Shown one piece after another: positions 17,628 to 27,490 of a stretch of DNA of 64,000 bases. Location: assembly GCA_022710585.1 (NCBI GenBank), contig JAKLGV010000009.1:39763-103762 (forward strand), in the 5' to 3' direction. The translations under genes and the position numbers were made by a program. The notes below the pieces were generated by a model that saw only the letters and a list, made by a program, of their open reading frames with translations, made no database searches and had not been told where the DNA came from. Source of the DNA: Deltaproteobacteria bacterium (GTDB taxonomy: Bacteria > Desulfobacterota > Syntrophia > Syntrophales > Smithellaceae). Every line of letters begins with the position of its first letter. Position 1 is the first letter of the stretch.

Positions 17628-17828
17628 TTGGCAGAAGGAAAAGTAAAGTGGTTCAACGAGAAGAAGGGGTTTGGTTTTATTGAAAATGATGAAGGTGGAG
17701 ATGTTTTTGTTCATTATAGTGCTATCAGCGGAACAGGATTCAAGACGCTTTACGAAGGTCAGAAAATTCGTTTCGATATTGAGCAGGGAAACAAAGGTCC
17801 CAGCGCAACAAATGTTACGCCACTATAA
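17628..17828 (+). CDS. Cold-shock protein (CspA family)
   Basis: 66 aa: a single cold-shock domain, the usual size. RNP1 is KGFGFI and RNP2 is VFVHYSAI, both single-strand nucleic-acid-binding motifs. The TTG start at 17628 gives [10 protein letters not shown], the standard family N-terminus, and has AAGGAGGG 9 nt upstream; longer in-frame starts add an untypical leader. Such proteins bind RNA or ssDNA and melt mRNA structure. The gene is monocistronic, between a leader hairpin and its own terminator. Confidence 0.95.
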   Translation: MAEGKVKWFNEKKGFGFIENDEGGDVFVHYSAISGTGFKTLYEGQKIRFDIEQGNKGPSATNVTPL

Positions 17829-17860
17829 TCGTCTTAACTAATCCAGATTATTAAACCAGA

Positions 17861-17890
17861 AATGCCTCGTTTTACGGGGCATTTTTTTTA
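17861..17890 (+). terminator. Intrinsic terminator after the cold-shock gene
   Basis: ATGCCTCG / CGGGGCAT stem (one G-T pair) with a TTTTA loop, then a run of T residues. Confidence 0.85.
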
Positions 17891-17936
17891 ATGCGGATCA
17901 TACAATGAAAGAAATTAAAACGTTATGAATTTATTC

Positions 17937-18020
17937 TTGTCATTTCGACCGAAGGGAGAAATCTCACCATCAATAAGATTTCTCGTCGTCCCAAAAAGTC
18001 GGGACTCCTCGAAATGACAA
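17937..18020. repeat. 84-bp palindromic repeat with perfect 12-bp ends (MITE/REPIN-like)
   Basis: The ends TTGTCATTTCGA and TCGAAATGACAA are exact inverted repeats. Inside, GAGAAATCT faces AGATTTCTC. It is related to the CATTCCGA repeats at 16656 and 49000. No ORF inside; it is the main content of the 271-bp gap before miaA. Confidence 0.8.
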
Positions 18021-18099
18021 CTTTAATTTTCTGAGACGTCTATTGCATATTCGTTAACCTGACAATACACAGTAGCTTGCTGCGATCAAGGTTCTTTTC

Positions 18100-19008
18100 A
18101 TGTCCAAAAATCTTATCGTTATTCTCGGCCCTACCGCTTCGGGGAAGACCCGTCTGGCGGCTAGGCTTGCCTGTGATTTGAATGGCGAAATCATTTCCGC
18201 CGATTCCCGTCAGGTCTATCGGCATATGAATATCGGCACCGGCAAGGATTTAAACGAATTCATCATCGACGGCCGGGAAATTCCTTATCACATGATTGAT
18301 CTGGTTGAGCCGGAGGATGAATTCAATCTGTTTGAGTTTCAAAATAGATTTTATTCCATCTTTAATGCGCTTCAAAACAAAGGCGCCCTGCCGGTTCTGG
18401 TCGGGGGGACCGGTCTTTATCTGGAATCCGTTCTTTGCGGCTACGATCTTCCCGCCGCGCCGATCCATAAAAACCAAAGGGAAACTTTGAGTGGCAAAAC
18501 AAAGGATGAGCTTCAAAAACTCCTTTGGGAATTAAAGCCGCAAATGCACAACAGAACCGATCTGGATGATCCGGATCGATTGATCAGAGCCATCGAAATT
18601 GAACGGGCGCGCATGGGAGCCGCAAAGACGCGGGAGGGAAAGCCTGAAATTGACGCGGCGGTTTTCGGAATCAAATGGGAAAGAGCCGCGCTCAGAGAAA
18701 GCATCACCCGCAGGCTGGAAGAGCGGCTTGATCAGGGCATGGTGGAGGAGGTCTCCGGTCTTCATGCCGCGGGATTGGGCTGGGATCGGCTTGATCGTTT
18801 CGGCCTGGAATACCGCTTTGTCTCTCAATATCTCCGGAATCAAATCCCGTATGATGAAATGAAAAACAGACTGAACACCGCCATCCATCAGTTCGCGAAA
18901 AGACAGGAAACCTGGTTTCGGCGGATGGAGAAAAAGGGTGTGGTGATTCGCTGGATTCCCGGCGATGATTATCACCTGCTGAAGAATAGCGTTATGGAAG
19001 CTCTATGA
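18100..19008 (+). CDS. miaA: tRNA dimethylallyltransferase
   Basis: 302 aa, the normal size. The P-loop is GPTASGKT (residues 10-17), followed by the MiaA landmarks ISADSRQVYRHMNIGT and VGGTGLYLESVL, and late FGLEYR and QFAKRQETWFR segments that grip the tRNA. It transfers a dimethylallyl group to A37 of tRNAs reading codons that begin with U, improving anticodon pairing. The stop overlaps the start of the next gene (ATGATG), so the two are translationally coupled. Confidence 0.96.
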   Translation: MSKNLIVILGPTASGKTRLAARLACDLNGEIISADSRQVYRHMNIGTGKDLNEFIIDGREIPYHMIDLVEPEDEFNLFEFQNRFYSIFNALQNKGALPVLVGGTGLYLESVLCGYDLPAAPIHKNQRETLSGKTKDELQKLLWELKPQMHNRTDLDDPDRLIRAIEIERARMGAAKTREGKPEIDAAVFGIKWERAALRESITRRLEERLDQGMVEEVSGLHAAGLGWDRLDRFGLEYRFVSQYLRNQIPYDEMKNRLNTAIHQFAKRQETWFRRMEKKGVVIRWIPGDDYHLLKNSVMEAL

Positions 19009-20363
19009 TGAAAAAAAAATCGCTGATCGACGACTATCTGAAAAATTATTCCGTGGGTAAAAATTGGGAATTCAGGGCCAACGGTGTCGGAGATATTTCT
19101 CAAGTCGTTGTGATACCGGCTTACGCGGAGAAGGAATATCTTTTTCACACGCTGGCGTCGTTGGCGAAAAATAATCCGTCAGACCGTGAACAGTCGCTGA
19201 TTCTCTGTGTTGTGAATAACAGGGTGGATGCGTCCGGGGACGTCAAAGAGAATAACCGGCAAACGATGGAATGTCTGGGGGCGCTGGTCGGTCAAAAATC
19301 CATCAGCGGTTTTGCCGGCGATCGGGCACTTCATCCGCTCCTGGCGATTGTTGCCGATGCAGGAATGAAGCTCGGATACGTTGACGCTTCCTCACCGGGG
19401 CGTGAAATGCCGGCCAGCACCGGAGGTGTGGGGATGGCCAGAAAAATCGGCATGGACATCGCGCTCACTCTTTTGCGTGACATGGAAGGGGTAGCGAAAG
19501 TCATTGTCAGTCTTGATGCCGATACGCTGGTGCGGGAAAATTATTTATCGGTCATCCGCCATCATTTTCAGTCGGATGCCCGAACCGCTATTGTTGCCTA
19601 TGAACATCAGCTTCCTCAGGATCCGCGGCATCAGGCGGCGATCATCTGCTATGAAATATTTTTGCGCTACTGGATTCTGGGGTTGAAGTTTGCCCGGTCG
19701 CCGTGGGCGTTTCATACCATCGGATCAACCATTGCCGTTTCCCCCGACGCCTATCTGCAGGTCAGGGGAATGAATAAGAGGGAAGCGGGCGAAGACTTTT
19801 ATTTTCTCAACAAGCTGGCCAAAATCGGCAGCATTGACTGCCTGCAGGAAACCCGTGTTTATCCGTCAGCCCGCGCTTCATTGCGTGTGCCATTTGGAAC
19901 CGGCAAACGGATTCAGCGATTTCTGGACGGCGGTTGTCCGGATGAATATTGCCTGTATGATCCGCGCGTGTTTTCCGTTCTGGGGGAGTGGCTTCAGCTT
20001 GCCGGCAATATGTTTTTCGGCCGCGGGGAGGAAGTGCTTGAAAAAGCCGGACAGATTCATCCGCGATTAAATGCTTTTCTGATGGAGAATAATTTTCTCA
20101 TCTTCTGGTCGAAGATTCATCGCACGGCGAAGGATAAAAAAACGCTTGCCCGGCATTTCCATGACTGGTTTGACGGCTTCAAGACGTTAAAAATGATTCA
20201 TGATTTGACCCGGGATGTATATCCGCAAATCAATATGTTTGACGCTCTGGAAAAAATGGCGGATCATCCGGGCTTTGCCGGACTGAATTTCAGCAGGGAG
20301 CGGGATGTCCCGCCATTGCCGGAACAATTGGCAATTTTGCGCCGTTTGCGGGGGATCACCTGA
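19005..20363 (+). CDS. Glycosyltransferase family 2-like protein
   Basis: 452 aa. The start region QVVVIPAYAEKEYLFHTLAS resembles the GT-A fold opening (VIPAYNE). VIVSLDADTLVRENYLSVI provides a DxD-type metal site and FHTIGSTIAVSPDAYLQVRG followed by EDFYFLNKL looks like the acceptor-side motif of family 2 enzymes. No membrane segment is evident. It overlaps miaA by 4 bp, an odd pairing with no obvious functional link. Donor and acceptor are unknown; a non-catalytic relative cannot be excluded. Confidence 0.7.
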   Translation: MMKKKSLIDDYLKNYSVGKNWEFRANGVGDISQVVVIPAYAEKEYLFHTLASLAKNNPSDREQSLILCVVNNRVDASGDVKENNRQTMECLGALVGQKSISGFAGDRALHPLLAIVADAGMKLGYVDASSPGREMPASTGGVGMARKIGMDIALTLLRDMEGVAKVIVSLDADTLVRENYLSVIRHHFQSDARTAIVAYEHQLPQDPRHQAAIICYEIFLRYWILGLKFARSPWAFHTIGSTIAVSPDAYLQVRGMNKREAGEDFYFLNKLAKIGSIDCLQETRVYPSARASLRVPFGTGKRIQRFLDGGCPDEYCLYDPRVFSVLGEWLQLAGNMFFGRGEEVLEKAGQIHPRLNAFLMENNFLIFWSKIHRTAKDKKTLARHFHDWFDGFKTLKMIHDLTRDVYPQINMFDALEKMADHPGFAGLNFSRERDVPPLPEQLAILRRLRGIT

Positions 20364-20398
20364 TGCTGCTATGGTTTGAAAATATCAGGAAAATTGTC

Positions 20399-20427
20399 TT
20401 GACGTTCGTAGTTATTTTACATATAAG
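20399..20427 (+). promoter_or_regulatory. Putative promoter of the lipoprotein PPIase gene
   Basis: TTGACG (20399-20404), a 17-nt spacer and TATAAG (20422-20427) sit about 45 bp before the start codon in a 110-bp gap. Confidence 0.6.
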
Positions 20428-20473
20428 CCACAAAAAAAGTGAAATACTTTCAAATATTTTCGGGAGGAAATGA

Positions 20474-21532
20474 ATGAATAATCAATTAAGAAAAAGCTGG
20501 CCAATTATTTTTGTTTTGTTTTTTGTTTTAATCATTGGAGGCTGCGAGAGCGGGAAAAAAGAATCCGCGCCAGGCGCGAACGCGATTCAGAGTTCAAACA
20601 CAGCAGTGCCGGCAGGCACCAACGCGGCTGCTGTAGAAGCGGGGAATGCGTTATCCGGTGATATCGCGGTGAGTGTTGACGGCGTCGTGTTGAAAAAAGC
20701 TGATCTGGAGAAAGACCTGCAGGCGGCATTTAATATGTACAAAAACAAGGTTCCCGCTGATAAGCAGAAGGAAATGAAAGAGCAGCTCCGGAAACAGATC
20801 ATTGACGTGTTCATTATGAGAACCCTGTTGTCCAGGGAAGTAGAGAAAAGGAAAATAACGGCCAGCAAAGAAGAAATCGCTAAAGCCGTTGAAAAGATCA
20901 AGGCCCAGGTGGCCCCGAACAAATCGGTGGATGAGTTTATGAAAGAAAACAAGATCACCAATGAAGATATTGCTCTGGCCGTGAAGATCGAGAAATTCCA
21001 GAATATGGAAGTCGGCCAGAAAGGGAAGCCGACGGATAAAGAAATTACCAAATTCTACAACGACAATCGTGAAAAATTCTTCAGCCAGCCGGCCGGCGTG
21101 CATGTCCGCCACATCCTGATCGCGGTGAAAAAAGAAGATGATGCAAAAACAAAAGCGCAAAAGAAAGCCAAAATAGAGGATTTACGCAAGCAACTGCTCA
21201 GCGGCGGAGATTTCGCGGAACTGGCGCGCAAAAACTCCGATTGTCCCAGCAAGGAAATGGGCGGCGATTTGGGCGATGTCAAGAAAGGCCAGATGGTCAA
21301 AGAATTTGAGGCTGCGGCTTTTTCGCAGGAAAAAAATGCGATCGGTCCCGTCATTACAACTCAGTACGGGTATCATATTGTTCAGGTTCTGGATAAGCAA
21401 CCGGAGAAAAAAGTTGCGCTCAACGAAGTCAAAGACAAGATTTCCAAGCACCTGGAACAGACCAAAAAGATGGAAGCGTTCAAAGCCATCGTGAAGAAAA
21501 TTCGGGATGAGGCCAAGGTCGTTATTAATTAA
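20474..21532 (+). CDS. Lipoprotein peptidyl-prolyl isomerase (parvulin, PrsA/SurA-like)
   Basis: 352 aa. A lipoprotein signal peptide (FVLFFVLIIGGCESG, lipobox IGGC) predicts lipid attachment and a place at the periplasmic face. A SurA-N-like helical region (about 70-190, rich in Lys and Glu) is followed by a parvulin domain: VHVRHILIAVKK, FAELARKNSDCPS, GGDLGDVKKGQMVKEFEAA and TQYGYHIVQVLDK. It should help fold exported or outer-membrane proteins by proline isomerisation and chaperoning. It has its own promoter and converges with panB downstream. Confidence 0.92.
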   Translation: MNNQLRKSWPIIFVLFFVLIIGGCESGKKESAPGANAIQSSNTAVPAGTNAAAVEAGNALSGDIAVSVDGVVLKKADLEKDLQAAFNMYKNKVPADKQKEMKEQLRKQIIDVFIMRTLLSREVEKRKITASKEEIAKAVEKIKAQVAPNKSVDEFMKENKITNEDIALAVKIEKFQNMEVGQKGKPTDKEITKFYNDNREKFFSQPAGVHVRHILIAVKKEDDAKTKAQKKAKIEDLRKQLLSGGDFAELARKNSDCPSKEMGGDLGDVKKGQMVKEFEAAAFSQEKNAIGPVITTQYGYHIVQVLDKQPEKKVALNEVKDKISKHLEQTKKMEAFKAIVKKIRDEAKVVIN

Positions 21533-21555
21533 ACCGCATCCATTATTTCATAAAT

Positions 21556-22374
21556 TTATTTGAAACTGTGTTCACTATCGGGGAAGTTGCCGTGTTTGAC
21601 TTCCCCGATATAATTTTTAACGGCTTTCTTGATTTCTGAATTCAGATTCGCGTATTTTTTCACAAATTTGGGCGTGAATCTTTCATTGATGCCCAGCAAG
21701 TCGTTAATGACCAGCACCTGTCCGTCGCAGTGAACGCCGGCGCCGATGCCGATGGTTGGGATGGTCAGGGACTGCGTGATTTCTTCCGCCAGTCCTTCCG
21801 GAATGCACTCCAGAACAACGGAAAACGCTCCCGCTTCTTCCAGCATGATGGCGTCCTCAATTATTTTCCGGGCGGCATCTTCCTTTTTTCCCTGCACCTT
21901 GTAGCCGCCAAGCTGATGAATGGATTGTGGCGTCAGCCCCAGATGTGCCATCACCGGGATGCCGGAGTCGGTAATTCTGCGCACCGTTTCTGAAAATTCT
22001 CTTCCGCCTTCCAGCTTGACCGATTGGGCGTTGGCTTCTTTCAGAAAACGTCCGGCATTTCTGACCGCTTCCTCTACGGACACCTGATAGGATAAGAAAG
22101 GCATATCGGCGACAATCAGAGCGTTGTTCGCGCCACGGGCGACGGCTTTGGTATGGTGCAGCATATCGTCCATGGTGACGGGCAGCGTCGTGTCGTAACC
22201 CAGAACGACATTTCCCAGCGAGTCGCCAACCAGAATGATATCGATGCTGCATTCATCCATAATGGACGCCATGGCGTAATCGTAAGCCGTCAGCATGCTA
22301 ATCTTTTCGCCCGAGGCTTTCATTTTTTTGATGTCCGTAATGGTTTTGCGGATTATTTTTGTCTGCGTACTCAT
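21556..22374 (-). CDS. panB: 3-methyl-2-oxobutanoate hydroxymethyltransferase
   Basis: 272 aa, the normal length. It catalyses the first committed step of pantothenate synthesis: 2-oxoisovalerate plus methylene-tetrahydrofolate gives ketopantoate. Typical segments are [66 protein letters not shown] and [20 protein letters not shown]. It overlaps the upstream DUF2520 gene by 4 bp (ATGA type), so they form one operon. In other bacteria the ketopantoate reductase step can be done by unrelated Rossmann proteins, which gives the neighbour some interest. Confidence 0.96.
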   Translation of the reverse strand: MSTQTKIIRKTITDIKKMKASGEKISMLTAYDYAMASIMDECSIDIILVGDSLGNVVLGYDTTLPVTMDDMLHHTKAVARGANNALIVADMPFLSYQVSVEEAVRNAGRFLKEANAQSVKLEGGREFSETVRRITDSGIPVMAHLGLTPQSIHQLGGYKVQGKKEDAARKIIEDAIMLEEAGAFSVVLECIPEGLAEEITQSLTIPTIGIGAGVHCDGQVLVINDLLGINERFTPKFVKKYANLNSEIKKAVKNYIGEVKHGNFPDSEHSFK

Positions 22375-23258
22375 GATTTTACTCCTTTCAGAAGGGCTTT
22401 CATTTTTTTGGTCTGTCCGGCGTTCAACGTGCCTTTTTGCTGAGCGATTTTAGCGGCGAGAAATCCAAGCTCCGAATAAACAGAAGCATACTCGGGCAGG
22501 CTTTGATGAAGAGACTGGATATGTTTCCTGACGGTCCCCGCATCGCCGCGGGCAATGGGGCCGGTTAACGATAAGATCGATCCTGACTTTTCAATATTTT
22601 TCAGGCTGCCGTAAACCAGCGGCAGATAGGCCTGGCGGGCGTCTTTATCGCTGATACCGATGGATTTGGAGATGGATTCCACAATGTTCATTAACGTGAC
22701 CAGGTAATTGGAGGCAAAGCACGCGGCGGCATGATAGAGCGGCTTCTGGTCCGGCGAAATCACGATGGGAATGCCTTTCAGATTACGGACGATTTTCCTG
22801 GCCCGCGATAAGGCTTTCTTGTCCGCCGTGATGCCGAAATAGCTTCCGGGAATGTTCCGGATGGCCTGCTCAATTGATGAAAAGCTTTGCAGGGGATGAA
22901 TGCTGGCCACAGAAGCGCCGGCTTGTCTGGCCGGCTCCAGAAGATCCAGTCCGCCCGCACCGCTCATATGCAAAACAAATTTTTTTTTGATTTCCGGTTC
23001 CAGCGCGATCTCCGAGCAGGCGGACGCGATGGTGTCATCGGGCGTGGTGATTAAGATGTAGTCGGCATGCCGCAAGACTTCCCGGGGGGACAGAGCGATT
23101 TTTCCGCCTGTGTAGGGGAGGGCTCTTTTGAGCGCGGCCGGCGACTGGTCGTAAAGGGAGGCAATGGTATAGCCGGATTTTTTCAAAAGATATCCGATGG
23201 CGGTTCCCACCATTCCGGTGCCGATGATGGCAAATTTATGCGCATGTCGGTTCTTCAT
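22371..23258 (-). CDS. Rossmann-fold NAD(P)-binding protein with DUF2520 domain
   Basis: 295 aa from ATG 23258 ([18 protein letters not shown]). A longer frame from ATG 23303 exists but would translate through a perfect terminator hairpin, so I prefer the shorter start. The N-terminal Rossmann fold has [18 protein letters not shown], and the C-terminal part, with [17 protein letters not shown], matches DUF2520 proteins of the 6-phosphogluconate-dehydrogenase-like superfamily. These resemble ketopantoate and pyrroline reductases. The 4-bp overlap with panB makes a dehydrogenase role near pantothenate synthesis attractive but unproven. Confidence 0.82.
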   Translation of the reverse strand: MKNRHAHKFAIIGTGMVGTAIGYLLKKSGYTIASLYDQSPAALKRALPYTGGKIALSPREVLRHADYILITTPDDTIASACSEIALEPEIKKKFVLHMSGAGGLDLLEPARQAGASVASIHPLQSFSSIEQAIRNIPGSYFGITADKKALSRARKIVRNLKGIPIVISPDQKPLYHAAACFASNYLVTLMNIVESISKSIGISDKDARQAYLPLVYGSLKNIEKSGSILSLTGPIARGDAGTVRKHIQSLHQSLPEYASVYSELGFLAAKIAQQKGTLNAGQTKKMKALLKGVKS

Positions 23259-23263
23259 AAAAA

Positions 23264-23294
23264 ATAAAAGGCCTTCCACGCATGGAAGACCTTT
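23264..23294 (-). terminator. Intrinsic terminator/attenuator just before the DUF2520-panB start
   Basis: On the minus strand AAAGGTCTTCCA pairs over 12 bp (one U-G) with TGGAAGGCCTTT around a TGCG loop. TATTTTTT follows, ending a few bases before the ATG at 23258. The geometry is that of a Rho-independent terminator placed in the leader of the operon. Confidence 0.75.
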
Positions 23295-23351
23295 GTTCGA
23301 CATGTTCTGCTACCGTCTCAGTCGATTAAAGTGATCCAAGCGGTTTGGTTC

Positions 23352-23380
23352 TTTTTAGCACCGGCCCGGCGCTTAGTCAA
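23352..23380 (-). promoter_or_regulatory. Putative promoter of the DUF2520-panB leader
   Basis: On the minus strand TTGACT (23380-23375), a 17-nt spacer and TAAAAA (23357-23352) precede the attenuator-like hairpin. They predict a leader RNA of roughly 80 nt. The 5' region of gph lies on the other strand. Confidence 0.5.
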
Positions 23381-23470
23381 ACACTTTTTGAGCACTTTTT
23401 ATGCGGGGATTGCCTTAGAAACCAGCTTGTTTTTATAGGGGCACTTCGCTATAAGAAAACGGGAGGTCCC

Positions 23471-24115
23471 ATGAAGAAAATTGATTTTATGATATTTGAT
23501 TTTGACGGCACGCTGGTGGATACCGGCGCGGATCTGGTGAAGAGCATCAATTACACGCTCGGCACGCTCGGTCTTCCGGAAAGACCGGCGCATGAAATCA
23601 TCAGTTTTGTCGGTGACGGCGTCAATAAATTGATGGAAAAATCTCTGGGAAAGGATCACGCCGGACGGCACGCGGACGCAATGAAGATCTTTACGGATTA
23701 CTACGCGGAACATTTGATGGATCACACGGTCCTTTATCCGGGCGTGAGAGAAATACTGGAAAATTATCGAAATAAAACAAAGATGATTCTGACCAACAAA
23801 CGGCATCGCTTTACGATGCGGATTGCCGAGTCGTTAAAGATTGAAAAGTATTTTGCCGACATCATCGGCGCCGATTCCATGCCGTTTATGAAGCCGGATC
23901 AGCGGGTGATGGATCACATCTTCAGCAAGTATCCGTCCGCAAAAGGAAGCGCTGTGGTAATTGGTGACGGCGTTAATGATGTCCTCATTGCCAGAAAAAC
24001 AGGTGTTCTGAGCTGCGCTCTGTTGAACGGATTGGGGAATCGGGACGAGTTGCTCAAGCTCCGGGCCGATTATTACTGTGAGGATATCCTGGAGCTGAAG
24101 GATTTGTTTGAATAG
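23471..24115 (+). CDS. HAD-family phosphatase, phosphoglycolate phosphatase-like
   Basis: 214 aa from ATG 23471, preceded by GGGAGG; the frame extends upstream but adds an untypical leader. HAD motif I is FDFDGTLVDTG, motif II is MILTNKR, the motif III lysine is in FMKPDQR and motif IV is VVIGDGVNDVLIA. An alpha-helical cap between motifs I and II fits the Gph/PGP subgroup, which removes phosphate from 2-phosphoglycolate produced by DNA repair; other small phosphates are equally possible. tilS follows after 3 bp. Confidence 0.85.
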   Translation: MKKIDFMIFDFDGTLVDTGADLVKSINYTLGTLGLPERPAHEIISFVGDGVNKLMEKSLGKDHAGRHADAMKIFTDYYAEHLMDHTVLYPGVREILENYRNKTKMILTNKRHRFTMRIAESLKIEKYFADIIGADSMPFMKPDQRVMDHIFSKYPSAKGSAVVIGDGVNDVLIARKTGVLSCALLNGLGNRDELLKLRADYYCEDILELKDLFE

Positions 24116-24118
24116 ACG

Positions 24119-25498
24119 ATGATTAAAAAAGTTCTGCGAACGATCGAAAAATATCATCTTCTGGAAAGGGGCGAACGGGTACTGGCGGCGCTTTCCGGCG
24201 GTCCCGATTCCACGGCGCTGCTGATGGCATTGGCAGAAATCGCCCCGGAGTGGAACCTGACCCTGTGCGTCGCTCATTTCAATCATGGATTGCGGGGGCG
24301 GGAATCGAACGCGGATGAAAAAATCTCGCGCAATCTGGCGAAAAAGCTGGGATTGCCTTTCTTCTCGGCGAACATGAATCAGACCAAAGTCAAAAAGGGG
24401 ATCTCGCCGGAGGATTTTTACCGGCAGCAGCGATATACGTTTCTGGATAAGACAGCCCGGAAATGTCGGGCGCAAAAAATCGTGCTGGGGCATAACTTAC
24501 AGGATCAGGCGGAAACGGTTTTGCTGAATCTGTTGCGCGGCAGCGGTCCAGAGGGGCTGAAAGGATTTTTGCCGAAACGGGACGGCCGGTTCATTCGTCC
24601 TTTAATGGAAACTTCGCGGGAGGAAATTATTGCTTTTCTGAACCAATCCGGCACGGCCTACCGTCAGGACAGATCCAACGAAAACCGGAGGTATCTGCGC
24701 AATCAAATCCGGGCCGACCTGATTCCTTATCTACAGGAAAAGTTCAATCCGAAAATCGTCGAAAATCTGGCCCGCACGGCGGAGATATTGCGGATGGAGG
24801 ATGAATTCATCCGGGAGCAGGTTGCCGCGGCTCTACAGTCCCGGTTTGTGCAGCGCGCTCAAAACCGGTTCTTAATCAAAATGGATTATTTGCTGAATGT
24901 GCCGCCGGCGGTCCGGTGGCGGCTGTTGAAGACGGTTTTGGAAGATTTAACGCCGAAGGGAAACGGCATCACTTTTCGCCACGTAACGTCACTCAATGAA
25001 CTGGTTCAGAAAAGCGAAACCGGCAAAAGAATCGCTTTTCCCTCGAAAATTGAAGCCCGGCGGGAATACGATGATTTGATTGTGGAAAAAAAGCCGTTGC
25101 CGCGACGGCGGATGACATTTGCGTATTCGGTGGACGTGCCGGGAACGGTCAGCCTTCTGGAAAAAAATCTGACGGTCGAGGCACAACTGGTTAAGAAAAG
25201 AAATGTCGATTTCGACAATCAGGACACGGTTTATCTGGATTGGGATAAAATCACGAGGCCTTTAACCATCCGCAGCCGGAGAAACGGGGACTGGTTTCAG
25301 CCGCTGGGGATGTCCGGCCGCCAGAAGATCAAGGATTTCTTGATCGATCATAAAATACCGGCAGGCAAACGCGACGATGTTATGCTGGTGGTTGACAGCC
25401 TGTCGGTTGTCGCCATCGAAAACACGCATGTCAACGAGCGGGTCAAGATAACCGGGGAAACCAAAAAAGTTTTGCAGCTGAAAATTACGCGGTTGTAA
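24119..25498 (+). CDS. tilS: tRNA(Ile)-lysidine synthase
   Basis: 459 aa. The N-type ATP-pyrophosphatase P-loop SGGPDSTALLMAL and the companion motifs AHFNHGLRG and LGHNLQDQAETVLLNLLRGSG are intact. The C-terminal TilS domain includes WFQPLGMSGRQKIKDFLID. The enzyme converts C34 of the CAU-anticodon tRNA to lysidine so that it reads AUA as isoleucine; it is essential. It is followed by ftsH, a neighbourhood conserved in many bacteria. Confidence 0.95.
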   Translation: MIKKVLRTIEKYHLLERGERVLAALSGGPDSTALLMALAEIAPEWNLTLCVAHFNHGLRGRESNADEKISRNLAKKLGLPFFSANMNQTKVKKGISPEDFYRQQRYTFLDKTARKCRAQKIVLGHNLQDQAETVLLNLLRGSGPEGLKGFLPKRDGRFIRPLMETSREEIIAFLNQSGTAYRQDRSNENRRYLRNQIRADLIPYLQEKFNPKIVENLARTAEILRMEDEFIREQVAAALQSRFVQRAQNRFLIKMDYLLNVPPAVRWRLLKTVLEDLTPKGNGITFRHVTSLNELVQKSETGKRIAFPSKIEARREYDDLIVEKKPLPRRRMTFAYSVDVPGTVSLLEKNLTVEAQLVKKRNVDFDNQDTVYLDWDKITRPLTIRSRRNGDWFQPLGMSGRQKIKDFLIDHKIPAGKRDDVMLVVDSLSVVAIENTHVNERVKITGETKKVLQLKITRL

Positions 25499-25603
25499 GG
25501 GTCATGGTGCGTCCATACAATATACCGGTTTTGATAGAAAATATTTGAGTTCTATGAAATATTATTATAAAGGTTAAAACATCTAATTTTAAGGAGAAAA
25601 ATA

Positions 25604-27427
25604 TTGAATCAGTTTCAAAAGAATATAGCGCTTGTCCTGACCGTTGTGCTGGTTTTTTTGCTGGTCTGGCAACTTTATAATCAGCCGAAGTCGGGGACGA
25701 AGGATATCATCTACAGCGAAATGGTTGCCCATCTGGAGAAGGGAGAAATCAGTGAAGTCACGGTGCAGGGCGACAATATCAGCGGGAAGCTGACCAACGG
25801 CAATCTCTTTAAAACCTACGCGCCGAAAGACGATAAGCTCGTCGCGCAGCTCAGGGAAAAGGGCATCAAGATTACCGCCAAACCGGATGAAGAGTCTCCC
25901 TGGCTGACGATTTTAATTTCCTGGGCGCCGATGATCCTGCTGATCGGGATCTGGATATTTTTCATGCGTCAGATGCAGGCCGGCGGCGGAAAGGCCATGT
26001 CCTTCGGCAAAAGCAGGGCGCGTCTGATTACCGATAAATCCAAGCGGGTCACGTTTGCCGATGTGGCCGGAATTGATGAGGCGAAATCCGAACTGGAAGA
26101 GGTGATTGATTTCCTGAAGGATCCCAAAAAATACACCAAACTGGGCGGCCGCATTCCCAAGGGATTGCTGCTGGTCGGGCCTCCCGGAACGGGCAAAACC
26201 CTGCTGGCGCGGGCGATTGCCGGTGAAGCGGAAGTCCCCTTTCTGACCATCAGCGGGTCCGATTTCGTGGAAATGTTTGTCGGCGTCGGCGCGTCGCGCG
26301 TGCGCGATCTGTTCAGCCAGGCCAAGAAGAACGCCCCCTGCATCATTTTCATTGATGAAATTGACGCGGTGGGGCGCCATCGCGGCGCGGGTCTCGGCGG
26401 CGGCCATGATGAAAGGGAACAGACGCTCAATCAGTTGTTGGTGGAGATGGACGGATTTGAATCCAATGAAGGGGTGATTCTGATTTCCGCCACGAACCGT
26501 CCCGATGTTCTGGATCCCGCGCTGCTCAGGCCGGGGCGCTTCGACCGTCAGGTAGTCGTGCCATTGCCGGATGTCAAGGGCAGGGAGAAAATCTTTGAAG
26601 TGCACGCCCGCAAGACGCCGGTGGCGGAGGATGTGAACTTTGCCGTTCTGGCCCGGGGCACGCCCGGAACATCCGGTGCGGACATCGAAAACCTCATTAA
26701 TGAAGCAGTGCTCAATGCTGCCCGGTCCAATAAAGACAAAATACACATGAGCGACTTCGAGTTTGCCAAAGATAAGATTCTGATGGGTGCCGAAAGAAAA
26801 ACGATGGTCATCAGTGATGAAGAGAAGAAGAATACTTCTTACCATGAAATAGGACATGCGCTGGTGGCCAGAATGCTGCCGGGCACGGATCCCATTCATA
26901 AAGTCACGATCATTCCCCGCGGCAGAGCTCTGGGACTGACCCAGCAGTTGCCGATTGATGAAAAGCACACGTATCCGAAGAAATATCTGGAAAGCAGCAT
27001 CTCCATTCTGCTGGGCGGTCGGGCGGCTGAAGAGCTGGTCCTGCATGATTTTACGACCGGCGCCGGCAACGACATTGAACGGGCGACCAATTTATCCAGA
27101 AAAATGGTTTGCGAGTGGGGCATGAGCGAGAAGATGGGGCCGCTGAGCTACGGCAAGAAAGAGGAACAGATCTTCCTGGGCCGGGAATTTGCCACGCATA
27201 AAGACTACAGCGAGGATACAGCGAAAAAAATCGATGAGGAAGTGATGGCCATCGTCTCACGAAACTATGAGCGGGCGAAGAAGATTCTCAGCGATCACAT
27301 TGATATCCTCCATCGGCTGTCGGGGGAGCTTCTCGAAAAAGAAGTTCTGAACGGCAGTGAAATCGACGCGCTGATCGGCGATGCCCTGCCCAAAGATAAT
27401 CATGTCGAGCTTCATGGGACAGCCTGA
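25604..27427 (+). CDS. ftsH: ATP-dependent zinc metalloprotease FtsH
   Basis: 607 aa with a TTG start behind an AAGGAG site. Two membrane helices (about residues 9-25 and 104-122) flank a periplasmic domain. The AAA+ module has Walker A GPPGTGKT, Walker [12 protein letters not shown] and the SRH segment [19 protein letters not shown]. The zinc protease motif is HEIGH (residues 414-418). It degrades misfolded membrane proteins and short-lived regulators at the inner membrane, and in other bacteria tmRNA-tagged substrates. Confidence 0.97.
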   Translation: MNQFQKNIALVLTVVLVFLLVWQLYNQPKSGTKDIIYSEMVAHLEKGEISEVTVQGDNISGKLTNGNLFKTYAPKDDKLVAQLREKGIKITAKPDEESPWLTILISWAPMILLIGIWIFFMRQMQAGGGKAMSFGKSRARLITDKSKRVTFADVAGIDEAKSELEEVIDFLKDPKKYTKLGGRIPKGLLLVGPPGTGKTLLARAIAGEAEVPFLTISGSDFVEMFVGVGASRVRDLFSQAKKNAPCIIFIDEIDAVGRHRGAGLGGGHDEREQTLNQLLVEMDGFESNEGVILISATNRPDVLDPALLRPGRFDRQVVVPLPDVKGREKIFEVHARKTPVAEDVNFAVLARGTPGTSGADIENLINEAVLNAARSNKDKIHMSDFEFAKDKILMGAERKTMVISDEEKKNTSYHEIGHALVARMLPGTDPIHKVTIIPRGRALGLTQQLPIDEKHTYPKKYLESSISILLGGRAAEELVLHDFTTGAGNDIERATNLSRKMVCEWGMSEKMGPLSYGKKEEQIFLGREFATHKDYSEDTAKKIDEEVMAIVSRNYERAKKILSDHIDILHRLSGELLEKEVLNGSEIDALIGDALPKDNHVELHGTA

Positions 27428-27490
27428 GAAAATTAATTTTCATTTATTTTCTGACGAGAGAAATCGCGCGGGCCACATGGGTGTCTTCCG

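Noticed and set aside
23264..23380. Leader considered as a known riboswitch or tRNA
   Set aside because: No conserved core of a known riboswitch class and no cloverleaf could be drawn; only promoter and terminator parts are supported.
25913..27046. Minus-strand frame (377 codons) opposite ftsH
   Set aside because: No domain or ribosome site; ftsH on the plus strand is unmistakable.
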